DNA of 64,000 nucleotides from Campylobacter cuniculorum DSM 23162 = LMG 24588 (GCF_002104335.1 NZ_CP020867.1:310001-374000); one strand, 5' to 3'. Shown: positions 34,862-44,650, counted from the stretch's first letter. Numbers and translations are program-made. Notes: generated by a model from the sequence alone, not told the origin.

Positions 34862-36001
34862 ATGAAAAAAATAAGCTTTGCAATGCCAATTTATCCTCCA
34901 CATTTTCGTAATGCTTTAAATTTTATTACAAGTTTTAAAAAGCATAAGCTTCATTTGCAAAGTGATTTTTACTTGGTTTTTTCTAATTCTAATGATCAAG
35001 AAAAATTTAAAGCTCTTGCAGGTAAAGCAGATTTTAAAAGTTTAATTTTACCCTTTATTCCACAAAGAACTAATGCAACTGCAGCAATTAAAAAATTCTA
35101 TGCTTTATCTTGTTTAAAAAAATTATATCAATATATCATCGTAGTTGATAGCGAGAGTTTAATCATCAAAAATATTGATTTAATGAAAATGTGTGATGAA
35201 TTTTATCAAAATAAAATTCTTTATGGTAATGAAACATTAGCAGGAATAAAACTTGACAGAATTACTAACCGAGCTCTTTGGCATTTTAAAAATCATCCTC
35301 AATTAAAAAATGCAAAGACGAATTTATATTTATGGTTTAATCAAATTTGTATTTATGAAAATGAGTGTTTAGAAGAATTTTTTAAGCTTACAAAAATTAA
35401 TGAGAATTTAACCGAAGTGCTTTGGGAAGATTTTGAACACTATATTTATATGACTTATCTTATTCTTTATAGAAATTTTAGGATAGAAAATATAGAAATT
35501 ATTTCTCGCTATGGGATTTTTGAAGCATATAATTTTAAACCTACAAGCATGAAATTTCTTTATACTCAATTTTATCATTGCACCCCCGGAATTTATAATC
35601 TCATTGACACTCGAAAAGTTTTTATGTTTATACAAATAGATAGAAAAGGAATTCTTCCTCTCAATTCTCCAGATTATATTTTCAAAAATGCTTGTTCTCG
35701 TGTCAAAGAAACATTATCTTATCAATTAGGATTTGCAATGATAAAAAATTTTAAAGGATTTAAAATTTTTAAACTTCCTTTTATTTTGGCAAAAATTGCA
35801 ATCAAATATAAAAAAATACAGCAAAAATATCAATTTTTAAGTCTTGTAAATCCTATTTTACAGCTTCCTTCTTTAGAGAGTTATGTTGATTTTCCAAAGG
35901 CTTTAGAATGTAAAAAACATTTATCTTATATTTTAGGTTCGACTTTGATTAAATCATATAAACGATATAAATGGGGGGGGGGGATTAGTTTTTTTGTTTA
36001 A
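34862..36001 (+). CDS. Putative surface-glycan glycosyltransferase-like protein with a terminal poly-G tract
   Basis: 379-aa soluble protein with no signal peptide. The start MKKISFAMPIYPPHFRNALN, a nucleotide-fold pattern (FYLVFSNSNDQ) and YIIVVDSESLIIKN (D-S-E in the place of a DxD metal motif) suggest a glycosyltransferase of an uncharacterised group; conserved WFNQICIYEN and EDFEHYIYM follow. AAGGAAAAACG precedes the ATG. An 11-G tract at 35973-35983 lies 6 codons before the stop. One base fewer would add about 20 basic codons; one more would end sooner. It belongs to the same phase-variable island as the two upstream genes. Confidence 0.6.
   Translation: MKKISFAMPIYPPHFRNALNFITSFKKHKLHLQSDFYLVFSNSNDQEKFKALAGKADFKSLILPFIPQRTNATAAIKKFYALSCLKKLYQYIIVVDSESLIIKNIDLMKMCDEFYQNKILYGNETLAGIKLDRITNRALWHFKNHPQLKNAKTNLYLWFNQICIYENECLEEFFKLTKINENLTEVLWEDFEHYIYMTYLILYRNFRIENIEIISRYGIFEAYNFKPTSMKFLYTQFYHCTPGIYNLIDTRKVFMFIQIDRKGILPLNSPDYIFKNACSRVKETLSYQLGFAMIKNFKGFKIFKLPFILAKIAIKYKKIQQKYQFLSLVNPILQLPSLESYVDFPKALECKKHLSYILGSTLIKSYKRYKWGGGISFFV
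35973..35983 (+). repeat. Poly-G tract (11 G) at the 3' end of a glycan gene
   Basis: Eleven G directly before the last six codons of the gene at 34862-36001. Unlike usual contingency tracts, all three frames close within about 25 codons, so slippage changes only the tail. The tract may also mark where a longer gene was cut. Confidence 0.88.
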
Positions 36002-36105
36002 AATACCTTCTATCGTCAAAGAATTCAAAAAAAAGAAAAACAATGAAAATTTGTGAATTTTAAAAATATTTTTTTAATCTCAAATCAAAGCAGATGAAAA
36101 ATTTC

Positions 36106-36714
36106 TTAGAATTTTTCATAAAAGCTTAGCGAAGTTAAACCAAATTTTTTAAGTTTAATCCGCTTAAATTCATTAAGAAATTGCGGGGTGTGTAAGTCTT
36201 TATGATGCTCTAAAATCAAAGCTGAAATTTTAGACGAATCAAGCTGATTTAACAGGGTATAAATTCTTTCATAAATCCCCTCAAAACCTTTCCTTATATC
36301 AAAAGGCGGGTCAAAATAAAGGACAGCCAAAGCATCAATTTGTTTTAAAAGCTTAGGTAAAAGCTCGAAGCTATCTCCATTTAAGATGTGTAAATTTTCA
36401 TCTAAAGCCTTTGCATTTTTCAAAGCAATATGATAAGCCTTTTTATCAAGCTCGATGGCATAGGCTTTTAAAGCATAATTACTCAATGCCGTTGCTGCCA
36501 TCAAAGCACTGCCACCAAAAGCTTCTATGAAAATTTTATCCCTTAAATTTTGTCTTAAAACATTAAAGACGCAAGAACAGACAATGTTTTTAGTGCTTCT
36601 TGTGCTTTGCAAACTTGGCAAAAGAAGTTTTTTTCCTTTGTAGCGACCGCTTGGAATGCTTGTGAAAATTTTTTTAGAATTTTGCTTTAAAAAATCGCTT
36701 TTAACTTCACTCAT
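36106..36714 (-). CDS. rsmD: RsmD-family 16S rRNA (guanine) methyltransferase
   Basis: 202-aa Rossmann-fold methyltransferase. Signals are the KGKKLLLPS and TRSTKNIVCSCVFNVL N-terminal segments, motif I IFIEAFGGSALMAATAL, AYAIELDKKAY for the SAM ribose, and the catalytic motif IV LYFDPPFDIRKG. RsmD methylates G966 of 16S rRNA in E. coli. It overlaps the upstream 127-aa gene by 8 bases and is last in a three-gene minus-strand unit. Confidence 0.85.
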   Translation of the reverse strand: MSEVKSDFLKQNSKKIFTSIPSGRYKGKKLLLPSLQSTRSTKNIVCSCVFNVLRQNLRDKIFIEAFGGSALMAATALSNYALKAYAIELDKKAYHIALKNAKALDENLHILNGDSFELLPKLLKQIDALAVLYFDPPFDIRKGFEGIYERIYTLLNQLDSSKISALILEHHKDLHTPQFLNEFKRIKLKKFGLTSLSFYEKF

Positions 36715-37090
36715 TCATCAAGGCTTTAACGAGCTTATCTTTTAAACTTAAAATGGCTTTATTGATTTTTTCTTCGTATTCTTTTTTAAATTCATTTGCA
36801 ATTGTATCGATTTTTTGTTCCAAAATTTTTCTTTGCTCTTGGGCTAATTTTTTTGCAGCGATTTTCAAAGCTTCATCGAATTCCTCTAAAGAAGTTAAAA
36901 GCTTTTCTTTGCTAAAAGGCACTTGTAAAAAGGGAGAATTATCATTGATGATAAACAAGGGTTTTGCATGGGAGATTTTTTCATCACAAACGATAAAATC
37001 ACAATCATTTTTTGTTACCAAATGTTCTTTTAAAAAAAGCTCTAAGGATTTTTCTAAAATCAAATCCTTACAATCAACTGCAATTCTCAT
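36707..37090 (-). CDS. Conserved hypothetical 127-aa coiled-coil protein
   Basis: Soluble, charged protein. The first 60 residues form a short alpha/beta unit (MRIAVDCKDLILEKS...DFIVCDEK...PLFIINDNSPF); the rest is one long amphipathic helix (EEFDEALKIAAKKLAQEQRKIL...) likely to be a coiled coil. I know no function. It overlaps rsmD downstream and the 350-aa gene upstream by 4 bases, so it is translated with both. In C. jejuni a similar gene occupies this place, from memory. Confidence 0.7.
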   Translation of the reverse strand: MRIAVDCKDLILEKSLELFLKEHLVTKNDCDFIVCDEKISHAKPLFIINDNSPFLQVPFSKEKLLTSLEEFDEALKIAAKKLAQEQRKILEQKIDTIANEFKKEYEEKINKAILSLKDKLVKALMNE

Positions 37091-38139
37091 ATCAAAGTAA
37101 CTTTTAATTTATGATTTTTCAAACTTGCACTCTCTTCACCTTCAATGAGTGCAATCAATTCTTGAGAATTTAAAATATAAAAATCCTCAAAATCCCTCCC
37201 ACTTTCTTTCATCAAATCCTTACAACAAGTATCAAACATATAAAAATCTTTTGCCTCATCAACAACTAAAAAATCACAACCCTTATCATAAGCGTCTAAA
37301 ACAATATCTGCGGCTATTTTATAGGCTAAATTTACATTAAAATTTAAAAGTTCAAAACCGCTTGATGGATTTTTAAAATCCATAATCTTAGCCTTAAGTT
37401 TGGTTTTTAATTCTTCATTTTCATAACCATAAAAACCTATATTAAATCCCTTAAAATCGTGCTTTATATGTGTTAGTTTTCTCTTTTCTTCTTTTTTAAA
37501 TTCTTTAAAATTTATTAAATTTTTATCAATCAATCCTGCTTGAGAAATTTCATCTTTTAACTTCTTAATAATTTGCTCTAAATCCTTGTTTTTAGTAGGA
37601 AGATGATAAAAAATTCCGCGATTTTTATCTGCAAGAATTTGTAAAAAATCAAGTTTTTTCCCGGGATATTTTTCAATCATTTTAAAAATAAAATAAAACA
37701 AAGAATCTCCAAAACAATCTTGATTGAATTTTAAAATTTCACTTGTATAATAAAGATAATCATATTTTTCATAGAGTTTTTTATCCTCATCATTAACCAA
37801 AGAAGCAACAAATTTAAATTCGTCTAAAAAATCTTTTTTATCAAAGATTAAATCTTTTGTAGCTCTTTTTAAACTTAAAGGTTCAATCATAAGCTCAAAA
37901 CCTTCTTCTTGTAAAATTTGTTCTAAATTTGCACAGAGGGGAAAAGGCTTAGAATTGACTAAAATATAAGCATTTTCATCTTTTGGAAAATCAAAATAAA
38001 TATCATCATCTTGCACCTGCAAGAGCAAGTCATAAAGAGCCTTAAAATTTTCATAATTATCATAAACATAGGGCTTATAATAGTCTTCATAATCTTTATT
38101 TTTATCAAATCTAAAAATTCTAAGTTCTAATTTTTTCAT
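37087..38139 (-). CDS. Conserved epsilonproteobacterial hypothetical protein (350 aa)
   Basis: 350-aa soluble protein. The N-terminal 100 residues (LELRIFRFDKNKDYEDYYKPY... then PFPLCANLEQILQEEG) are reminiscent of the ferredoxin-like N-terminus of succinate dehydrogenase iron-sulfur proteins but lack the 2Fe-2S cysteine cluster. The C-terminal 100 residues include DKGCDFLVVDEAKDFYMFDTC and DFYILNSQELIALI, which recalls the HdrB-type cysteine region with too few cysteines. I think it is the DUF5644-type family but cannot confirm this. It is first in the unit with the 127-aa gene and rsmD. Confidence 0.65.
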   Translation of the reverse strand: MKKLELRIFRFDKNKDYEDYYKPYVYDNYENFKALYDLLLQVQDDDIYFDFPKDENAYILVNSKPFPLCANLEQILQEEGFELMIEPLSLKRATKDLIFDKKDFLDEFKFVASLVNDEDKKLYEKYDYLYYTSEILKFNQDCFGDSLFYFIFKMIEKYPGKKLDFLQILADKNRGIFYHLPTKNKDLEQIIKKLKDEISQAGLIDKNLINFKEFKKEEKRKLTHIKHDFKGFNIGFYGYENEELKTKLKAKIMDFKNPSSGFELLNFNVNLAYKIAADIVLDAYDKGCDFLVVDEAKDFYMFDTCCKDLMKESGRDFEDFYILNSQELIALIEGEESASLKNHKLKVTLI

Positions 38140-38232
38140 TTGAATTTCCTCTGATAAATTTTTATTTTCAATTATATAAAAAAATTCTAAAATTCACTAG
38201 AATTTAAAAAAAAATTTTATAAAATAAATTCT

Positions 38233-39054
38233 ATGGATAAAGAAAAATTGATTATCAAAGCCTTTTTAAATGAACTCAATGGAGATGATGGAGCGGTCAT
38301 TAAAAATTGGTGTTTGAGTAAGGATTTATTCTTTGAAAATGTGCATTTTAAAAGAGAATGGCTTAGTTTAGAGCAAATTGCTTCAAAGGCTATGCTTGTT
38401 AATATTTCTGATGCCATTGTTATGAATGCTGTGCCCCGATACGCTCTTTTAGGACTTGCTTTACCTAAAAATTTAAATGAAAATCAAATCAAAGATTTGC
38501 AAAGAGGTTTTTTAAAAACAGCAAAAAAATTTGGCATTAAAATTATAGGTGGAGATACGATAAGTAATGAAAAAATCGATATTTCCATTACTCTACTTTC
38601 AAAAATTAGAAAAAAAGCCATTTATCGTAAAGGTTTAAAAATCGGGCATTTGCTTGCATTCACAGGGGAACTTGGACAAAGTTTAAAGGGACTTGAACTC
38701 TTGCAAAAAGGTGGAAGTTTAGAGGCAAAACATCGCTTTATTAAGCCAAAATTACGTAAAGATTTTTTTTATAAAATTGCAAATAAAGTTGTATGTGCTA
38801 TGGATATTTCAGATGGCTTAAGCAAAGATTTATCGCGTTTATTAGAACTGAATCAGCTTGGAATTTCTTGGTTTAAGACACTTGATTTTTATGAGCTTTA
38901 TAGTGGAGAGGAATATGAAATTTTATTTGCCTTTGAAAAAAAAGATAAAGAATTTATAGAAAAAATGGCTCAAAAATACAAACTCAAACTCAATATCTTT
39001 GGTCAAGCAGTGAAAGGAAAATATGAATTTAGGGGAAAAGAACACCATTTTTAA
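38233..39054 (+). CDS. thiL: Thiamine-monophosphate kinase
   Basis: 273-aa AIR-synthase-fold kinase that makes thiamine diphosphate from thiamine monophosphate. Motifs: [10 protein letters not shown] near the start, [19 protein letters not shown] (Mg/ATP loop) in the middle, and [19 protein letters not shown] with the substrate aspartates. It is shorter than the E. coli enzyme (about 325 aa), as is usual in Campylobacter. Its end overlaps truD by 32 bases, and the pair is kept together in C. jejuni as I recall. Confidence 0.9.
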   Translation: MDKEKLIIKAFLNELNGDDGAVIKNWCLSKDLFFENVHFKREWLSLEQIASKAMLVNISDAIVMNAVPRYALLGLALPKNLNENQIKDLQRGFLKTAKKFGIKIIGGDTISNEKIDISITLLSKIRKKAIYRKGLKIGHLLAFTGELGQSLKGLELLQKGGSLEAKHRFIKPKLRKDFFYKIANKVVCAMDISDGLSKDLSRLLELNQLGISWFKTLDFYELYSGEEYEILFAFEKKDKEFIEKMAQKYKLKLNIFGQAVKGKYEFRGKEHHF

Positions 39055-40138
39055 ACCTTTGTATTCATTAAAACACAGCCCTATTGAAGCATATTTTAGT
39101 AAAAATAGCGAAGATTTTGTCGTGCGTGAAAAAGCTCTTTATGAATTCAGTGGCACAGGAGAGCATTTGATTTTACATATTTGTAAAAAAGATTTAAGCA
39201 CGAGTGAAGCTGTGAGTATTTTAAGTCAAATGAGCGGGGAAAAGATAAAAAATTTTGGTTATGCAGGACTTAAAGACAAGCAAGGAACAACTTTTCAATA
39301 CATTTCAATGCCTAAAAAATTTAAATCTTTTTTGAATGATTTTTCCCATCCAAAGCTTAAAATTGTAGAAATTTTTACTCATCATAATAAACTTAAAATC
39401 GGACATTTAAAAGGGAATTCTTTTTTTATCCGGCTTAAAAAAGTTTCTCCTCTTAATGCTCTTAAAATCAAACAAGCCTTTACAATCCTTGAAAATCAAG
39501 GATTTGCAAATTATTTTGGTTATCAAAGATTTGGAAAATTTCAAGATAATTATTTAGAAGGACTTGAAATTTTAAAGGGCAAAAAAGTTAAAAATCCTAA
39601 ACTTAAGAATTTTTTTATCAGTGCTTTTCAAAGTGAGCTTTTTAACAGATATCTTAGTAAAAGAGTGGAATTATCGCATTTTGCAAAGGATTTTAGCGAA
39701 AAAGAACTTGCCCGAATTTACAACTTGTCTAAAAGTGAAGCCCTTTTTTTAAAAAAACAAAAACATTTTTTTAAGCTTTTAAAAGGAGATGTTTTGGGAC
39801 ATTATCCCTTTGGAAAATGCTTTATTTGTGAGGATTTAGAAACAGAAAGTCAAAGATTTTTAAAAAAAGATATAAGCGTTTTAGGGCTTTTACTCGGTGA
39901 GAGAGCTTTTAAAACAACGCAAGGTTTGGCACAAAATTTAGAAGCTGAAATTTTTAGTCCTTTTAATGAATTTATACCACAAATGCAAGGTTCAAGACGT
40001 TTTATGTGGAGTTATTTAGAAAAGAGTAAGATGGATTATGATGAAAAAAAGGCACATTTGTGTTTGGAATTTTTTCTTCAAAAAGGCTCTTATGCAACGA
40101 CAATTTTAGAAGAACTTTTGCATCAGAATTTTGACTAA
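39023..40138 (+). CDS. truD: tRNA pseudouridine(13) synthase TruD
   Basis: 371-aa pseudouridine synthase that modifies uridine 13 of tRNAs. The catalytic region [20 protein letters not shown] contains the essential aspartate (KDKxG). The [10 protein letters not shown] and GSRRFMWSY segments are typical of TruD. The ATG at 39023 lies within thiL and has AAAGGA 5 bases upstream, supporting this start. It is followed 10 bases later by cas9. Confidence 0.93.
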   Translation: MNLGEKNTIFKPLYSLKHSPIEAYFSKNSEDFVVREKALYEFSGTGEHLILHICKKDLSTSEAVSILSQMSGEKIKNFGYAGLKDKQGTTFQYISMPKKFKSFLNDFSHPKLKIVEIFTHHNKLKIGHLKGNSFFIRLKKVSPLNALKIKQAFTILENQGFANYFGYQRFGKFQDNYLEGLEILKGKKVKNPKLKNFFISAFQSELFNRYLSKRVELSHFAKDFSEKELARIYNLSKSEALFLKKQKHFFKLLKGDVLGHYPFGKCFICEDLETESQRFLKKDISVLGLLLGERAFKTTQGLAQNLEAEIFSPFNEFIPQMQGSRRFMWSYLEKSKMDYDEKKAHLCLEFFLQKGSYATTILEELLHQNFD

Positions 40139-40148
40139 GGGATAAGAA

Positions 40149-43100
40149 ATGAAAATTTTAGGTTTTGATATAGGAATTTCAAGTATAGGTTGGGCTTTTG
40201 TTGAAAACGAAGAGCTTAGGGATTGCGGGGTAAGAATTTTCACAAAGGCAGAAAATCCCGAAAATGGAGAGTCTTTGGCTCTACCAAGACGCGAAGCAAG
40301 AGGTGTAAGACGCAGATTAGCAAGAAGAAAAGCAAGGCTTAATGGTGTTAAAAAACTTCTTTGTCAAGAATTTGGGCTTAAGCTTAACGATTATTTTTCA
40401 AACGATGGAGAATTACCTAAAGCTTATCAAATGAGTAAAAATACTAAAAGTGTCTATGAATTAAGAACTTTAGCTTTGAGTTGTAAGCTTGAATTTAAAG
40501 ATTTGGCTCGTGTGTTTTTGCATATTGCTAAGCATCGTGGTTATGGCAATAAACATGCTAAAATTTCTCAAGATAGCAAAGATATAGGGCAAATCAAAAA
40601 AGCACTTAAGCATAACGAAGAGGAGTTAAAAAATTATAGGAGTGTGGGCGAATATTTGTATAAAAATTTTTATCAAAAAGTTAGAAATTTTGAAGAAATA
40701 AAAACAAAAAATAAAAACAATCAAAGTACATTTGAATTTAAAAATGTCCGCAATAAATCTGGAAATTATAAGCAATGCGTTTCTCAAGAATGGCTTAAAA
40801 ATGAATTAAAATTAATCTTTGAAAAACAAAGAAGTTTTGGGGTTAAATTAAGCAAAGATTTTGAAAATGAGCTTTTAGATAAAATCTTTTTTCAAAGAGA
40901 ATTAAAAGATTTTAGTGATAAGATAGGATTTTGTATCTATTTTGAGGGTAAAAAACGAGCTTCAAAAGAAAGTTTAAGTGCAAAAGAATTTATTGCATTA
41001 ACGCGAATGATTAATACGTTTAAAAATCTCGAACAACAAAATAGAAAAAATCAAAGCGGAGAAATTTATAGTCAAGAAATAATTAAAGAAATTTTAAACA
41101 TAATATTAGATAAAGGAATGATGAAATACAAGGAATTGCGGACACTCTTAAAGCTCGATAAAAGCATACAATTTAAAGATTCTAAATTGAGTTATGAAAA
41201 AGGGATTGAAAAAGCCGAAGAAACAAAATTTATAGATTTTAAAGAATTGAGAAATTTTAAAAAGGCTTTAGGAGGAAGTTTTGAGGGCTTAGAGAGAAAA
41301 CATATTGATGAGATTGCTCATAAAATTACCTTGATTAAAAGTAAGGAAAAATTAAAAATTGCCTTAGAAAATTATATTAAAGAGCATAAATTAGAGCAAA
41401 GATTAAATGAGTGTTTGGGCAATTTAAGTGAGCTTGATTTTTCGGGACATATCGATTTAAGCCTAGAAGCTTTGGAGCAAATTTTACCTTTTATGAGAGA
41501 GGGTTTTCGCTATGATGAAGCGGTGAAAAAAGCTGGACTTAGAGAGATAAGAAAAGATTATTTGAAAAAAGATTTTTTACCGCCACTTAAAGATTTTGAA
41601 AACTTAGCAAATCCTGTGGTCGTAAGAGCATTAGCAGAGTATCGTAAAGTTCTTAATGCTTTGCTTAAAAAATATGGAAAAATGCATAAAATTCATATTG
41701 AATTGACACGCGAAATAGGGCTAAATCATAAGGAAAGACAAAATTATATAGAAGAGCAGAAGAATAATTTTAATTTCAATGAAGAAGCTCGTAAAAAATG
41801 TGAGGAAATCGGACTTGATGCTGAAAAATATCTTTTAAAAATGAAACTTTTCTTAGAACAAGATGAATTTTGTATTTATAGCGGAGAGAAAATTAAAATT
41901 GAGCATTTAAGAGATGCTAAAATGTTAGAAATTGATCATATTTATCCTTATTCTCGAAGTTTTGATGATAGTTATCTTAATAAAGTCCTTGTTTTCAGCA
42001 AAGAAAACCAAAATAAAGGTAATAAAACACCTTTTGAAGCTTTTGGAAACGATAAAGAAAAATGGGATAAAATCAAAGGTTTAACTCAAGGACTTAAAAA
42101 ACTTCCTTCTAAAAAGAAAAAAAGAATTTTAAATTTGTATTTTAATGATAAAGAAGCGGGATTTATTTCTAGAAATCTCAATGATACTGCTTATATTGCA
42201 AGGTTTAGTGCAAATTACACAAAATATTTTTTGGATTTTTTACCTTTGAGTGAAAATGAAGTAAGCATTTCTGGAGAAAAAGGCTCAAAAGTGCATGTAG
42301 AAGCCATTAGTGGAAGACTCACTGCAATGCTTAGGCATTATTGGGGATTAGGGCAAAAAGACAGAAACAATCATCTTCATCACGCGGTTGATGCGGTTAT
42401 TGTTGCTTACACAAATGCCAAAATCATAAAAAATTTTGCAGATTTTAAAAAATTTAGAGAACAAAATAAGGCAAAAATTTATGCTAAAGAGTTTGCACAA
42501 ACCACAGATAAAAAAATCTTTAAACCTTGTGAAAATTTTAGAAATAAGATTTTGATGAAAATAGATGAAATTTTTGTTTCAAAACCACCCAGAAAAAGAG
42601 CAAGAGGAGCTTTACATAAAGAAAGTTTTATGAGTTTTGATGATAAAAAATTGCTTAAAAGTTATGGAGGCAGAGAGGGTGTAAAAAAGGCATTAAGTTT
42701 AGGAAAAATTCGCAAAATTGGAACAAAAATTGTTGAAAATAAAAATATGGTTCGAGTAGATATTTTTAAAGATAAAAAGGGTAAATTTTATGGTGTTCCC
42801 ATTTATACTATGGATTTTGCTTTAGGAATTTTGCCAAATAAAGCAGTTGTAAGTGGGGAAGATAAAAAAACAAGAGAGATTAAAGATTGGAAAGAAATGG
42901 ATGAAAAATATGAATTTTGTTTTAGTTTATTTAAAGATGATTTGATTAAGATACAAAAGAAAGATATGAAAGAGCCAAAATTTTGTTATTATAAGAATTT
43001 TGATGTTTCTAATGCTTCAATTTGCATTGCTAAGCACGATAATAAATTTGAAAATAGGGACGAGGATGAAAAAATCTTATATTCTAAAGCCACTTATAAG

Positions 43101-43247
43101 AAAGTAGAAGCTAGAGGTATAGGGATTCAAAACCTTAAAATTTTAGAAAAATGGCAAGTTTCACCTTTAGGAGAGAAACGGGAATTTGAATTTGAACCGA
43201 GAAAAAATATAAGTTTAAAAACAACAAATAGAAAAAATGTCTTTTGA
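40149..43247 (+). CDS. cas9: Cas9, type II-C CRISPR effector nuclease
   Basis: 1032-aa RNA-guided DNA endonuclease, a close relative of C. jejuni Cas9 (984 aa). RuvC-I is FDIGISSIGWAF with catalytic Asp7. The arginine-rich bridge helix is RREARGVRRRLARRKARLN. RuvC-II is KIHIELTRE. The HNH domain is LEIDHIYPYSRSFDDSYLNK with His about 597. RuvC-III is HLHHAVDAVIVAY. The C-terminal PAM-interacting part (from about 830) matches C. jejuni in YGVPIYTMDFAL and KHDNKFE but differs where C. jejuni Cas9 reads the PAM. No frameshift; both nuclease sites are intact. It is first in cas9-cas1-cas2, with ribosome site AAGGGA. Confidence 0.97.
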   Translation: MKILGFDIGISSIGWAFVENEELRDCGVRIFTKAENPENGESLALPRREARGVRRRLARRKARLNGVKKLLCQEFGLKLNDYFSNDGELPKAYQMSKNTKSVYELRTLALSCKLEFKDLARVFLHIAKHRGYGNKHAKISQDSKDIGQIKKALKHNEEELKNYRSVGEYLYKNFYQKVRNFEEIKTKNKNNQSTFEFKNVRNKSGNYKQCVSQEWLKNELKLIFEKQRSFGVKLSKDFENELLDKIFFQRELKDFSDKIGFCIYFEGKKRASKESLSAKEFIALTRMINTFKNLEQQNRKNQSGEIYSQEIIKEILNIILDKGMMKYKELRTLLKLDKSIQFKDSKLSYEKGIEKAEETKFIDFKELRNFKKALGGSFEGLERKHIDEIAHKITLIKSKEKLKIALENYIKEHKLEQRLNECLGNLSELDFSGHIDLSLEALEQILPFMREGFRYDEAVKKAGLREIRKDYLKKDFLPPLKDFENLANPVVVRALAEYRKVLNALLKKYGKMHKIHIELTREIGLNHKERQNYIEEQKNNFNFNEEARKKCEEIGLDAEKYLLKMKLFLEQDEFCIYSGEKIKIEHLRDAKMLEIDHIYPYSRSFDDSYLNKVLVFSKENQNKGNKTPFEAFGNDKEKWDKIKGLTQGLKKLPSKKKKRILNLYFNDKEAGFISRNLNDTAYIARFSANYTKYFLDFLPLSENEVSISGEKGSKVHVEAISGRLTAMLRHYWGLGQKDRNNHLHHAVDAVIVAYTNAKIIKNFADFKKFREQNKAKIYAKEFAQTTDKKIFKPCENFRNKILMKIDEIFVSKPPRKRARGALHKESFMSFDDKKLLKSYGGREGVKKALSLGKIRKIGTKIVENKNMVRVDIFKDKKGKFYGVPIYTMDFALGILPNKAVVSGEDKKTREIKDWKEMDEKYEFCFSLFKDDLIKIQKKDMKEPKFCYYKNFDVSNASICIAKHDNKFENRDEDEKILYSKATYKKVEARGIGIQNLKILEKWQVSPLGEKREFEFEPRKNISLKTTNRKNVF

Positions 43248-44139
43248 TGAAGCTTTTAAGAGTGTTTTGATAGGTTCTAATGTAAAACTTAGCCTAAAAC
43301 TCAATCATCTTGTCATCAAAAAAGATGAAAGTGAAACCAAGCTTTTTTTAAAAGATATTAACCTCATTATTTTAGAGACTCATCAAATTAATCTAAATTC
43401 TGCTTTGTTAAATGCTTTGGTGAAACACAAAATCATACTTCTAACTTGTGATGAGTCTCATCAAATCAATGGTATTTTCACTCCTTTTTTAGGACATTTC
43501 TTAAGTGCGAAAATAGCAAAAGAGCAAATGGCTGTAAGTGTTCAAAGAAAGGCGATTTTATGGCAAAAAATCATTAAAAATAAAATCAAAAATCAAGCTT
43601 ATGTCTTAAAATTTTCAAAGCACCAAAAACAAAGTGAAGAATTGCTTGAATTTTCTAAGAGAGTTTTATTAGGAGATTCTAAGAATGTAGAAGCGAATGC
43701 CGCAGCTTTATATTTTAAAACTTTATTTGGGAAAAATTTTTACAGAGAAGAGCTTTGTTTTGTCAATTCTGCTTTAAATTACGGCTATGCTGTTATTAGA
43801 GCTTGCATCATTCGTAGTGTTTGTATCAGCGGACTTCTCACTTGGCAAGGGATTAAACACGATAATATTTATAACAATTTTAATCTTTGTGATGATTTGA
43901 TAGAGGTTTTTAGACCTTGGGTGGATTTATGTGTTTTAGCTTTATTAAAAAATAAACAAAATGACAATGAATTTATAACGAAAGAAAATAAAAGAATGCT
44001 AATAGAAAATTTGCAAAGTAAGGTTAAAATCGATGGAAAAATTTATCCTTTGAATCGTGCCATCAATCACTACACGCAAAATTTTAAGAATGCTTTATTA
44101 GATAATCAAGAATTAATGCTTGTGGAATTTGATGATTGA
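43237..44139 (+). CDS. cas1: Cas1, CRISPR spacer integrase
   Basis: 300-aa type II-C Cas1, the integrase that inserts new spacers with Cas2. Catalytic-type residues are seen in VEANAAALYFKTLFGKNF (Glu), GIKHDNIYNNFNLCDDLIEV (His and Asp). The N-terminal beta domain and the SALNYGYAVIRACIIRS helix match the family. It overlaps cas9 by 11 bases and cas2 by 8, so translation is coupled. Confidence 0.96.
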   Translation: MSFDEAFKSVLIGSNVKLSLKLNHLVIKKDESETKLFLKDINLIILETHQINLNSALLNALVKHKIILLTCDESHQINGIFTPFLGHFLSAKIAKEQMAVSVQRKAILWQKIIKNKIKNQAYVLKFSKHQKQSEELLEFSKRVLLGDSKNVEANAAALYFKTLFGKNFYREELCFVNSALNYGYAVIRACIIRSVCISGLLTWQGIKHDNIYNNFNLCDDLIEVFRPWVDLCVLALLKNKQNDNEFITKENKRMLIENLQSKVKIDGKIYPLNRAINHYTQNFKNALLDNQELMLVEFDD

Positions 44140-44572
44140 AGATAAATTTATGCGTGTGCTTTTAATGTTTGATGTGCCAACTAAAACTAAAAAAGAACAA
44201 AAATATGCCAATCAATTTAGAAAAAATTTAATCAAACTCGGTTTTTTTATGATGCAATTTAGCGTATATGTTAGAATTTGTAAGGGCTTAAGTTCCGCTA
44301 AAAGCTCTATCAATGCACTCAAAAAACATTTACCACCTTATGGAAATGTCCGTGTTCTTATCATCACTGAAAAACAATTTGACAATATAGAAATTTTATT
44401 AGGAGAAATAAGTTTTAATGAAAAAATGAATGATGATAAAAATCTTGTTTTATTTGAATTTGATGAAAAAACAGGGGATTATCGTTACAATACAGAAAAA
44501 ATATCTGATAAAAAAGAGAAACATTCTGTTAAAAAAGAAAAGATTTATCAAGCTCGTTTAATTGAATTTTAA
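44132..44572 (+). CDS. cas2: Cas2, CRISPR adaptation protein
   Basis: 146-aa Cas2 that forms the adaptation complex with Cas1. The N-terminus MIEDKFMRVLLMFDVPTKTK is nearly that of C. jejuni Cas2, which is why I prefer ATG 44132 to the upstream in-frame 44120. LIKLGFFMMQFSVYVRICKG and the NVRVLIITEKQF strands follow. The tail is a charged extension. The gene ends where the tracrRNA (opposite strand) ends. No cas4 or csn2 is present, as expected for subtype II-C. Confidence 0.95.
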   Translation: MIEDKFMRVLLMFDVPTKTKKEQKYANQFRKNLIKLGFFMMQFSVYVRICKGLSSAKSSINALKKHLPPYGNVRVLIITEKQFDNIEILLGEISFNEKMNDDKNLVLFEFDEKTGDYRYNTEKISDKKEKHSVKKEKIYQARLIEF

Positions 44573-44645
44573 CGGTTTTTAAGGGATTGCAAACCCTGCG
44601 GGGAACCGAAAAACCCCTTATTTTAGTCCCTTTTTAAATTTATGA
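44568..44645 (-). ncRNA. tracrRNA of the type II-C CRISPR system
   Basis: On the minus strand the region 44621-44645 (AATTTAAAAAGGGACTAAAA and neighbours) is the anti-repeat that pairs with the crRNA repeat (GTTTTAGTCCCTTTTTAA...). It is followed by a GC-rich stem with GGGG/CCCC arms (44599-44620) and a second AGGG...CCCT stem (44581-44599), then AAAACCG. This is the order of the C. jejuni tracrRNA, which folds into a triple helix. It is located directly after cas2 and points toward it. The 3' end overlaps the last codons of cas2 in antisense; ends are estimates. Confidence 0.85.
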
Positions 44646-44650
44646 TAAAA

